From assembly GCA_964472305.1 (NCBI GenBank), contig CAYYJR010000007.1:1-64000 (forward strand): a stretch of 64,000 nucleotides of DNA, given 5' to 3'. The stretch is from CAYYJR01 sp964472305. GTDB lineage: Bacteria; Armatimonadota; Hebobacteria; CAIYQO01. Position numbers and translations under genes: made by a program. The notes below the pieces were generated by a model. That model was not told where the DNA came from, did not search any database, and was given only the letters and a program-made list of their open reading frames with translations. Numbering within the stretch: the first letter of the stretch is position 1; every line of letters starts with the position of its first letter. Of this stretch, positions 46,076 through 55,100 are shown one piece after another.

Positions 46076-48337
46076 ATGTTAGAGCGGCCATATCCGCCGG
46101 ACAACCGGCTGCCCGTCCCCGCGACGCCTGCATCGGAAATACCGTTTAACGTCGGCAGCCAGCGCGTAGATGACGAGGTGATCGATCTGCGCGTCTGGTG
46201 GCAGGTGTTTCTGCGCCGGCGCTGGTTGATTCTGGGAGTTGTGGGCATGGTGCTGGTGCTGGGCATGGCACACACGCTGACCCAGCAACCAATATACCAG
46301 TCGGTGGCAGAGATTCTGGTGACCTCCAACACCCCGTTGCGTGCGGAAGACATGAGCGTGCTGGCGGATTTGCAGGCGCTGACGCAAAAACGCTCAGTCG
46401 AGACCCAGGTGGCGATCATCACCAGCCCGGCGCTGCTGCAGGCGGCGTTTGAGAAGCTAGACCGCCCCTCGCGGCTGGCGGGTTTTGGCAGCCTGGCGGC
46501 GCCGGAATGGGCGGTAAAAGCGACGCCCGGGAAAAATACCGATATTATCGAGATTGAAGTGCTCTCCTACGTGCCCAGCACGGCGGCGGCATATGCCAAC
46601 AGCATCGCCCGCACCTATTTCGAGCGTGATCTGGCCGATATCCGCGCCGCCACCCGGCAGGCGCGCGAATACATCGAGGAACACCGAGGAAAAATCGGCG
46701 CCCAGTTGAACGAGGCGAATCGCCAACTGGCCGAATTGAAACGGCAGACCGGCAACATTAATCCGGAATCGAAATTGTCGCAGGTGGCGCAACATCTGGC
46801 GGAACTGCGCGCGGAACTGGATGATGCCCGCGCGCAAGCGAGCGCCGGCATGCAGTCGATGCAGGTGTTGCAGCGCCAACTGGCGCGCGAGCAAAAGACG
46901 GTGGTCGCCGATACCAGCGTCACCAGCAATCCGCGTTTTTCCGCGGCATTGGCCACTATTGACGCGCTGCAAAGCGAACGCACGCGCCTATTGCAGGAAT
47001 ATACCAACGATTCGCCGGAAGTGCGGGAGATCAATGCGCGCATTGCCGCCGAAGAGGGGCGGTTGCGCGATATTTCCGCCACCATCGTCGCCAATGAATC
47101 ACACACCCTCAATCCCGTGCGCGATGCATTCCGGCGCGATTATGCTACGGCGCTGGCCGCACAACAAGCCGCTCGGGCGCGAGTGAACGTGCTGCAATCT
47201 ACCATCAGCACCTGGGAAAACACCGCCAAACTGCTGCCGGAACAAGAGCGCAAGTTCTCCGAATTGCTGCAACGGCAGGCGCTGCTGAAAAGCACTTACG
47301 AGATGCTGATCAACAAGAGCTACACCTTGCTTGCCGGCGAGCGTACGCTGCCCAACGGGCGCATCGTGTCGGAAGGCATTGCCACCACGGCGCCGGTACG
47401 CCCCCGCGTGCGCACCAATGTGGTGCTGTTCTTCCTGCTGGGATTGATTTGCGCCGTGTTGGCTGCGGCCGTCGCCGAACGACTGGACGACCGCGTATAC
47501 GATCAGCAGACTGCCGAACAGCTCACCGGACTGCCGGCACTGGGGAGCATCCACGAGATATCCGCCAACACGCCGTGCCTGCTGTCGGACCCCGAGGCGC
47601 CGGCGGTGATGCTGGAGGCGGTCCGTGTGCTGCGCAACACGCTGTCGTTGATTGCCGCCGGGCAGGGGATGCGGTCCTTTGCGCTGACCAGCGTTTCCGC
47701 CGGTGAAGGGAAATCGACCATCAGCACCAACCTGGGCATCACGCTGGCACGGGAAGGCAAGCGCGTGTTGCTGGTCGATGGTGACTGGTATCGTCAGCCC
47801 AACCGCCCTTTTCTCCCCACACAGCACGATTACGGACTGACCAATGTGCTCCGCGGCGGCTGCACGCTGGAAGATGCCATTCTACCCACCGCGGTCGATG
47901 GGCTATTTTTTCTGCCCACCGGCACCTTCGCGCGCGAAGCGGCTGACATGATTGACACGCCGCGTGGGGAAGCGTTCTTCCACGAACTAGCCCAGCGCTT
48001 TGACCGGGTCATCGTCGATTGCCCACCCTGTGCCAAACTCAGCGATATCCAGCTTCTCTCCCGCCGCGTGGATGGCCTGCTGATGGTGGTCGCCCACGGC
48101 CGCACGCTGAAGCGCGGGCTGGTGTTTTCCGTGCGAAACCTGCGGCTGATCGGCGCCAGGCTGGTCGGCATCGTGATGAATCGCGTGCCCGCTCGCAAGG
48201 GGTACGGATATTCGTATTACGATCCGTATTATCCCGCGATGCCCGCCGCCACGCCGGCGATCACCGAGCAGGCCGCACAACGGGCGATCGGTCAACAGAA
48301 ACAAAGGGGGCAACATGGCAGCGATGCCGCTGAATGA
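46076..48337 (+). CDS. Polysaccharide co-polymerase/tyrosine autokinase (Wzz-Wzc type)
   Basis: An inner-membrane protein controlling chain length and export of exopolysaccharide by cycles of Tyr phosphorylation. The 753-residue protein has a Wzz domain with TM1 near 50-70, a long periplasmic coiled-coil part (about 170-420), TM2 near 445-465 and a fused BY-kinase domain. Walker A SAGEGKST starts at about 541, Walker A' VDGDWYRQPN at about 567 and Walker B VIVDCPP follows. The C-terminal Tyr cluster (about 708-721, with KGYGYSYYDPYYP) is the autophosphorylation site. AGGAGAG precedes the ATG at 46076. No Wzb-type phosphatase or Wza channel is adjacent. Confidence 0.94.
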   Translation: MLERPYPPDNRLPVPATPASEIPFNVGSQRVDDEVIDLRVWWQVFLRRRWLILGVVGMVLVLGMAHTLTQQPIYQSVAEILVTSNTPLRAEDMSVLADLQALTQKRSVETQVAIITSPALLQAAFEKLDRPSRLAGFGSLAAPEWAVKATPGKNTDIIEIEVLSYVPSTAAAYANSIARTYFERDLADIRAATRQAREYIEEHRGKIGAQLNEANRQLAELKRQTGNINPESKLSQVAQHLAELRAELDDARAQASAGMQSMQVLQRQLAREQKTVVADTSVTSNPRFSAALATIDALQSERTRLLQEYTNDSPEVREINARIAAEEGRLRDISATIVANESHTLNPVRDAFRRDYATALAAQQAARARVNVLQSTISTWENTAKLLPEQERKFSELLQRQALLKSTYEMLINKSYTLLAGERTLPNGRIVSEGIATTAPVRPRVRTNVVLFFLLGLICAVLAAAVAERLDDRVYDQQTAEQLTGLPALGSIHEISANTPCLLSDPEAPAVMLEAVRVLRNTLSLIAAGQGMRSFALTSVSAGEGKSTISTNLGITLAREGKRVLLVDGDWYRQPNRPFLPTQHDYGLTNVLRGGCTLEDAILPTAVDGLFFLPTGTFAREAADMIDTPRGEAFFHELAQRFDRVIVDCPPCAKLSDIQLLSRRVDGLLMVVAHGRTLKRGLVFSVRNLRLIGARLVGIVMNRVPARKGYGYSYYDPYYPAMPAATPAITEQAAQRAIGQQKQRGQHGSDAAE

Positions 48338-51300
48338 GGACGCGCAACCGAACGCACTGTCCGCGATCGCCTGTCGCGCGCGCGCCGCCTATGCCCGGCG
48401 CATCAGTGATGACGGTGCCGGCGCGCTGCCGTGGTGGACGGCGGTGATCATCACCGCCAGTTCCGCGCGCCAGGCGGAGCGTTACACGCAGCAACTCCAC
48501 GAGCGCCGCCTGTTGGGGCATATGCCCAAAGAGGTGCGGTACCTGGTGGTGCCCGACCTGGATGACGAGCGCATCGGCAGCGGTGGAGCAACGCTGCACG
48601 CGCTGCATACACTCGCCGAAGAGACGCTGGCCGACTCGCCGGTCGCCTCGCTGGATGCGTGGTGGGCAACACAGCGGGTGCTTATCATTCATTCCGGCGG
48701 CGATTCACGCCGTTTGCCGCAGTATTCGCTCTCCGGCAAGCTGTTTAGCGCGTTGCCGGTGCGTACCGCCTGGGGCGAGGTGAGCACGGTATTTGATGAA
48801 ATTCTCACCCTTTCCACCCCGTGGGTCGAACAACTCCCCGCCGGGTTGGTGGTGACTTCCGGTGATGCCATTGTAACCTTCGACGCGTGCAACGTGTGCT
48901 GGGAGAGTCCGGCGGTTTCCGCGGTGGCGATTCGGGAGCCAATCGAGGTGGGATGCCGGCACGGGATCTACGTCGGAGACGAACAGGGACGCATTTACGC
49001 TTTCCTGCAAAAGCCGTCGGCGGCGCAGGTGCGGGCGGCGGGGGGCGTGCTGCCCGATGGCCGCGTGGCGCTCGATACCGGCGTGCTGCGCTTTGCGCCC
49101 GTTGCCGCCGTGCGCTTGACCGAGCTGGCCGGGGTGACGCGGAGCGAGACAGACTGGGCATTCGAACGCGGTCTGCTCACGCGTGTTGAGGGCAAACTGC
49201 CGGTGATCGACCTGTATGACCAGGTGGTGCAGGCGCTGATCGGTGAATGGACTCCGCCGCCGGACGCCACGCCGGCGTGGCAGGCGCTTGCGGTCGGGTT
49301 GCGCGGCTTTCCCTTTCGTTGTGACCTGGTGGAAGGCGAATTCACCCATGTGGGCACGACGCGGTTGTTTCGCCAGTTGATGACGGAAGAGACCAGCTTC
49401 ACCCGGCTGTATGATGCGCATCAGCGGCTGGGCGCGGTGCATCCGACCGGCGTGCGCTCGGGGGGAGTAGTGCTTGATAGCGTCTTTGCCAGCGGCGGCG
49501 AGTTGGGCGATAATTCGCTGGCCATTGAATGCGCGCTGGAGGTGCCGGTGCGTGCCGGACGCGGCGCCATGCTGCACGGATTGAGCGGGTTGACCGGCAC
49601 CGTCGAGGTGCCCGACGATACCGTCGTCCACCAGGTGCCGGTGGCGCTACCCGATGGGCGAAAAGGCATGGTAATCCGCGTGTATGGGGTGGATGACGAT
49701 CCCAAGTGCCGCGTCACCTCCGGCGCCGCAACCTGGTTCGGTCGTCCGCTGCTGGAAACGCTGGCACTGCTGGGGCTGAACCCCGAGCACGTCTGGTCGG
49801 AGATGCCCGTCCCCCAGCGCACATTGTGGAACGCCGCGCTGTTTCCCTGCGCCTCGACGGAGATCGCATGGCGCTGCGCACGCTGGCTGTTGGGATTTCA
49901 TGTCGATTTTTCCGTGGGAGAATGGGATAATCTGCCGCGGCTGTCGCTGGCGACCAGCGCGCAATGGGCGGATACCGCGGCACTGACGGATGCCCGCATG
50001 CGCCGCATCGAGGCCAACTGGCAGGCCACCGCGCTGGCGTTGTCGCTGTCTGGTGCTAATATTCGTCCCTTGCTGGCTGCACCACCGCGCCTCTCCACGC
50101 TGGTGGCGACCGGACGGTCGCTGTGGTCGCAGGCGGCGTTGCGCAAGACATCGGCGCCCACCGAGGCCGCCAGTCTCTATTGCCATGCCGGGCACTTTTT
50201 TGCGCAGGCCGGCCTGGTGGACGATGCCGAGCGCGCGCGGTTCATGGCCTTCACCTGCGTGCAGCACGCGGTGGACAGCGTACCACTCGGCACAACCGAC
50301 GATGCCGCCCGTCGGTGCTGGCAACGCGAAGCGGTGACGGTGTCCGCACCGGCGCGCATCGATCTGGGCGGCGGGTGGTCGGACACCCCGCCGTTTTGCC
50401 AGGACTGGGGCGGCACAGTGCTGAATATGGCAATCTCTCTGCGCGGCGAGTATCCTATTCGCGCCAGCGCGCGGCGTATCGACGCCCCCCTGATTCGCTG
50501 TATCTGTGAACAGGATGGGGGAACGGAGGAATATACGACCGCGGAGGCGTTGAATGAACCGTCGCGACCCGGCTGTTCTTTTGCCATCCCGCGCACCGCA
50601 TTGCAGATGTACCGCCTGGTTTTCCCCGGCGACGCGCTGCCCGCGGCGCTGGACGCGCTGGGAGGTGGACTGGAAATACGCACCGAGGTGAACCTGCCCA
50701 TCGGCTCCGGACTGGGTGCCAGCAGCATCCTTGCCGCTGCCGTGTTGAAGGCATTGGCGGAGATGTTCGGACAACCGGTCACCGCGCATGCGTTGAGCGA
50801 TCAGGTGATGCGGCTGGAACAACTGATGACCACCGGCGGCGGCTGGCAGGATCAAGCCGGCGGCATTTTCCCCGGCGTGAAACTGGTCACCTCAGGACCC
50901 GGTCTGCGCCAGCGCCTGCGCGTGCAGACACTGGCGTGGCCGGCAGAGCGTCGAGAGGAATTCCTCGACCGCTTCGTCCTCTACTACACCGGCATCCGGC
51001 GTATCGCGAAGAATCTGCTGGCACAGGTGGTGGGCGGTTATCTGGCACGCGAAGTGGCAACCGTGCAGGTGCTGCACAGCATTAAAACACTGGCGATGGA
51101 GATGATGTATGCGCTGACGGAAGGCGAATGGGACTATCTGGGGCAACTGCTCGATCGCCATTGGCAGTTGAATCAGGTGCTGGAGCCGAACACCACGAAC
51201 GCGCCGATCAGCGCCTTGCTGCAGGAAGTGCGTCCCTACCTGGCCGGTGCCAAGCTGGCGGGAGCGGGTGGGGGAGGATTCCTCATGCTGCTCGCCAAAG

Positions 51301-51416
51301 ACGCGCGCGCCGCGCAGGCGCTCCGCACCCGCTTATCCGTCGGCGACCTGCCCGGCGAACTGTATCCCTACGGCATCGTGGACGACGGCCTGCGCGTGGA
51401 AACCTCGTCACGGTAA
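48315..51416 (+). CDS. fkp: Bifunctional L-fucokinase / GDP-L-fucose pyrophosphorylase
   Basis: Converts free L-fucose to L-fucose-1-phosphate and then GDP-L-fucose, the salvage route first described in Bacteroides. The 1033-residue protein has an N-terminal pyrophosphorylase half with GSGGAT at 88-93 and IHSGGDSRRLPQYS, a middle beta-helix-like linker, and a C-terminal GHMP kinase half: ARIDLGGGWSDTPPF near 680, the ATP loop LPIGSGLGASS at 794-804 and KLAGAGGGGFL near the end. It is slightly longer than B. fragilis Fkp (949 residues). The ATG at 48315 follows AAAGGGGGC and overlaps the kinase gene by 23 bases. It implies fucose in the exopolysaccharide, or in another GDP-fucose-dependent glycan. 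Confidence 0.93.
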   Translation: MAAMPLNEDAQPNALSAIACRARAAYARRISDDGAGALPWWTAVIITASSARQAERYTQQLHERRLLGHMPKEVRYLVVPDLDDERIGSGGATLHALHTLAEETLADSPVASLDAWWATQRVLIIHSGGDSRRLPQYSLSGKLFSALPVRTAWGEVSTVFDEILTLSTPWVEQLPAGLVVTSGDAIVTFDACNVCWESPAVSAVAIREPIEVGCRHGIYVGDEQGRIYAFLQKPSAAQVRAAGGVLPDGRVALDTGVLRFAPVAAVRLTELAGVTRSETDWAFERGLLTRVEGKLPVIDLYDQVVQALIGEWTPPPDATPAWQALAVGLRGFPFRCDLVEGEFTHVGTTRLFRQLMTEETSFTRLYDAHQRLGAVHPTGVRSGGVVLDSVFASGGELGDNSLAIECALEVPVRAGRGAMLHGLSGLTGTVEVPDDTVVHQVPVALPDGRKGMVIRVYGVDDDPKCRVTSGAATWFGRPLLETLALLGLNPEHVWSEMPVPQRTLWNAALFPCASTEIAWRCARWLLGFHVDFSVGEWDNLPRLSLATSAQWADTAALTDARMRRIEANWQATALALSLSGANIRPLLAAPPRLSTLVATGRSLWSQAALRKTSAPTEAASLYCHAGHFFAQAGLVDDAERARFMAFTCVQHAVDSVPLGTTDDAARRCWQREAVTVSAPARIDLGGGWSDTPPFCQDWGGTVLNMAISLRGEYPIRASARRIDAPLIRCICEQDGGTEEYTTAEALNEPSRPGCSFAIPRTALQMYRLVFPGDALPAALDALGGGLEIRTEVNLPIGSGLGASSILAAAVLKALAEMFGQPVTAHALSDQVMRLEQLMTTGGGWQDQAGGIFPGVKLVTSGPGLRQRLRVQTLAWPAERREEFLDRFVLYYTGIRRIAKNLLAQVVGGYLAREVATVQVLHSIKTLAMEMMYALTEGEWDYLGQLLDRHWQLNQVLEPNTTNAPISALLQEVRPYLAGAKLAGAGGGGFLMLLAKDARAAQALRTRLSVGDLPGELYPYGIVDDGLRVETSSR

Positions 51417-52142
51417 CTGCAGGTACATTGCACGGCGCCCTTGCATGCCACGCTGATCTGTCTTCCCCGGCATGTCGGTGATACCTTGTCACTCCTATCG
51501 GATATCCAGCGAAGCGCACTGACATTGTGCCGGCCTTCTGCCTTTGCGGAACGCTGTTTCCGCTGCAGACAACCACACCCCATTCTCCCTTCGAACCGAC
51601 CGCTCATTCGTACGGCAATTACGTGTAGGTTCAATCATGAAATCGATGGATCTACAATACAGGTATTGAGATCACGCGCATGCCAAATCTCATAAATTAT
51701 TAGAACAAAGTATTGCTAAATTAACTTGGTAATTCAAGCGATAAATGAATAGTTACAATACGCAAAAAAATAAAAAAATTTAATATTTCACGAGGAGATG
51801 TGCAATATTCCGCTGAATTATGGAACTTAGTACTGGTCAGTCGACAGTCTGTAGCTGTGACTGATCGTCAATCAGGCATTCCCCATGTCTGAATAATATT
51901 CTCACCCGTCCCCCTCGGCGCGTGAGCACCGGTTTATGGCAGGCCATCATCGGCGCGTTGCGCCGGCGATACGTCTCCATCTACGCGGCGCCTGCGCGGT
52001 TCCACATACTGCGGATCGTCGGCGCAGATGCCGTTGTCCGCACGTCGATATGCTCACCGCCTGTCCCAATACGGATGGCCATTACTCGGTTCACGAGTCA
52101 GGTCATACTCCGGGGGCAATCACAAAAGGGGTAACGGAAACC
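51417..52142. other. Intergenic region with an AT-rich island (about 51640-51830)
   Basis: No gene is seen in these 726 bases. The middle 190 bases are strikingly AT-rich, including a run of A-tract sequences around 51765-51785, while flanks and genes are GC-rich. A GAGGAG directly abutting an ATG at 51798 opens a 10-codon frame only. The island may be the upstream regulatory region of the large repeat protein (AT-rich UP elements or a nucleoid-protein site) or a scar of transfer. Promoter-like hexamers such as TACAAT occur near 51757 but without a convincing -35 partner. Confidence 0.5.
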
Positions 52143-55100
52143 ATGAGACACATGCTACATTTAGCCATCGCTACGCTTCTGTTTGCGATGGCGCTGGCAA
52201 GCCATGCAGCTACTGCGATCTCCGGGGTCACGCTCACCGCCTCTCCCGCGTCTCCCCAACTGGCCAACAAACGCGTTACACTGACGGCAACGCCCATCAA
52301 CGGCATCTCCGTCCGGTATAAGTTTACCGTGACGAATCCCAGCGGCTACACAAGTGTTCTGCGTAACTACTCGTCTACGCCCTATTGCTACTGGACACCG
52401 AGCGCCGTCGGCACCTACACCTTGCAGGTGTTGGCGCGCGAAAACGGCGGGGTGCAGAATCCGGCGATTCAAGCCACAATGCGCTATACCATTGCGCCGC
52501 CGTTAAGCTCGGTGAAGGTATTGACGAATCCGGCTGCGCCCGGTGCGGTCAGTGTTCCGGTAGCCGTGTCTGCACAGACCGTCGGGGGTGCCAACCTGAC
52601 CTACCAGTTCTGGGTGGGTGATCCGACCGGCACCAACTGGACGATGCTGCGCGATTACAGTCTTACCAACCTGTGCACCTGGACGCCAACAGCGCTCGGT
52701 ACCTTCCCGCTTACCATCCGCGTGCGCGAGGCAGGCAGCACCAGTCTCTACGATCTGCAGAATCACCTGTATTACGCGGTCTCGATTCCGGCGCTTAGCG
52801 CGGTGAAACTGGCGACATCGCCCGTTTCTCCACAATCGCTGAATACCGTCATCACGTTGACGGCGACAGCGACCGGCGGGAAGAGCGTCGAATATCGATT
52901 TACCGCCGCCACCGCCGACGGAGTGACGACCGTGTTGCGTGATTATGCCGCCGGCAATACCTGCACCTGGACGCCGGCGACCGCGGGTACCTACACGTTG
53001 CAGGTGCTCGCACGCGAGAAAGGCACGACGCAGAATGCGTCGATTCAGTCGTCCAGCAGCTACATCATCGGCCAGCCGCTGACCGCGGTTAATCTGACGA
53101 CCTCACCGGAGTCGCCGCAAGCCCCGAACACCGCGATTACGTTGACCGCGGCGGCCACCGGAGGCAAGACGGTCGAGTATCGGTTCTCCGCCATCGCGAC
53201 GGGTGGCACGGAAACCGTGCTGCGCGATTATGCCACCGGCACGGCGTGTATTTGGACGCCGGCCACCGCGGGCGTCTATACGCTACGCGTATCGGCGCGC
53301 GAGGCAGGCACGACTACGCCGGTGGTGCAGAACACGTTGAGTTACACCATCGGTTCTCCGCTCACCGCCATCGAGGTGGTGCCGACGCCAAATCCCGGCG
53401 CGATTGGCAGCCCGGTGACGGTGCTGGCGAAGGCGACCGGCGGGTATAACCTGGTCTACCAGTTCTGGGTGGGCGATCCGACCGCCACCCAGTGGACGCT
53501 GCTGCGCGATTACGCGGCGGGTAACACCTACGTGTGGACGCCGACCGCTGCCGGCACCTTCCCCATCACGGTGCGCGTGCGCGAGGTGGGAAGCACCAAC
53601 ATGTATGACTTGCAGAACCATGTTTTCTTCCCGGTCACCTCGCAGCTTTCCGCGGTGAGCCTGACTGCCGCACCCGCATCGCCGCAACCGGTGAACACCG
53701 CCGTCACGCTGACGGCTACCTCCTCCGGCGGTGGGACGGTCGAGTATCTGTTCTCCGTCACCTCGCCCAGCGGCGCCGTCAGCACGCTGCGCGGGTACGC
53801 GGTTGGCAACACCTGCGCCTGGACGCCGACCGCGGCAGGCATCTACACGCTGCAGGTGTCGGCGCGTGAGGTGGGTACCACCACGCCGGTGGTGCAGAAC
53901 ACGTTGAGTTATACGGTCACCACCGCGACCACCACGGGCACGCCGTTGACCGCCCTTACCGTGCTGTCGTCGAAGAATCCGGGCATCGTCGGGCAACAGC
54001 TTACGGTCACCGGACAAGCGACCGGCGGGTATAACCTGGTCTACCAGTTCTGGGTGGGCGATCCGACCGCCACCCAGTGGACGTTGCTGCGCGATTACGC
54101 GGCGGGTAACACCTGTCCATGGACGCCGACCGCCGCAGGTACCTTCCCCCTGGTGGTGCGCGTGCGTGAAGCGACCAGCACCGCGCTGTACGATATTCAA
54201 AATCAACTGTTCCTGCCGTGTGTGGCCGGATTGTCATCAGTGAATTTGACAGCGTCGCCCGCCTCGCCACAGCAGGTCAATACCGCCATCACGCTGCGTG
54301 CCAGCGCCACCGGCGGCACGACCATCGAGTATAAGTTTAATGTCACGTCGCCTGCCGGGACCACCACCGTGCTGCGCGATTATGCGACGACCGATAACTG
54401 CGCGTGGACGCCGACTACGTCCGGCACCTACTCGTTGCAGGTGCTGGCGCGCGAACAAGGCACTACGCAGAACGCGGCTATCCAGTCGACGATCAGCTTC
54501 GTCGTCAGCACGCCGTCTCCGCTGCTGGGATTGTCCGCCTCGCCGCCCTCGCCGCAGGCCGTCAACACCGCGGTCACTCTGACCGCGCAGGCGACCGCTG
54601 GGTCCAACCTGGAATATCAATTCGTCGTGGTTGACCCGAGCGGCGCCAGCAGCACACTGCGCAGCTACAGCACCACGGCCACTTGCGCCTGGACCCCAAC
54701 GACGGCGGGCAACTATACCTTGCAAGTGCTGGCACGCGCCGTGGGCAGCACCGTGACATCGCAATACCAGCAAAGCATCACCTACACGGTGGTGCAGACC
54801 GGGGCATCCAACTACTACGTCGCGACGAATGGGCGCGACACCTGGTCGGGCAAGCTGGATGCGCCTAACGCAGCCGGCACCGACGGACCGTTCGCCACGC
54901 TGGAAGCGGCGCGTAATGCCATCCGCACGTTGAAAGGCGCGGGCGCTTATCCCGCCGGCGGCGTCATCGTATGGGTACGCGGCGGCACGTATCCGCGCTC
55001 GACGTCCTTCGCGTTGACGTCGCAGGACTCGGGTTCCGCGACAGGGCCGATCACCTATCGTGCCTATCCGAATGAAACACCGCGCATCAGCGGTGGGCGG

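Noticed and set aside
49647..50855. 402-codon minus-strand frame
   Set aside because: Opposite the GHMP-kinase half of fkp, whose motifs are unmistakable.
51798..51830. 10-codon frame after GAGGAG in the AT-rich island
   Set aside because: The ribosome-site-like sequence touches the ATG with no spacing and the peptide is very short, so coincidence is more likely.
52218..54800. CRISPR-like or satellite repeat array
   Set aside because: The repeats are 90-100 codons long, stay in one reading frame and encode protein modules; there are no short spacers.
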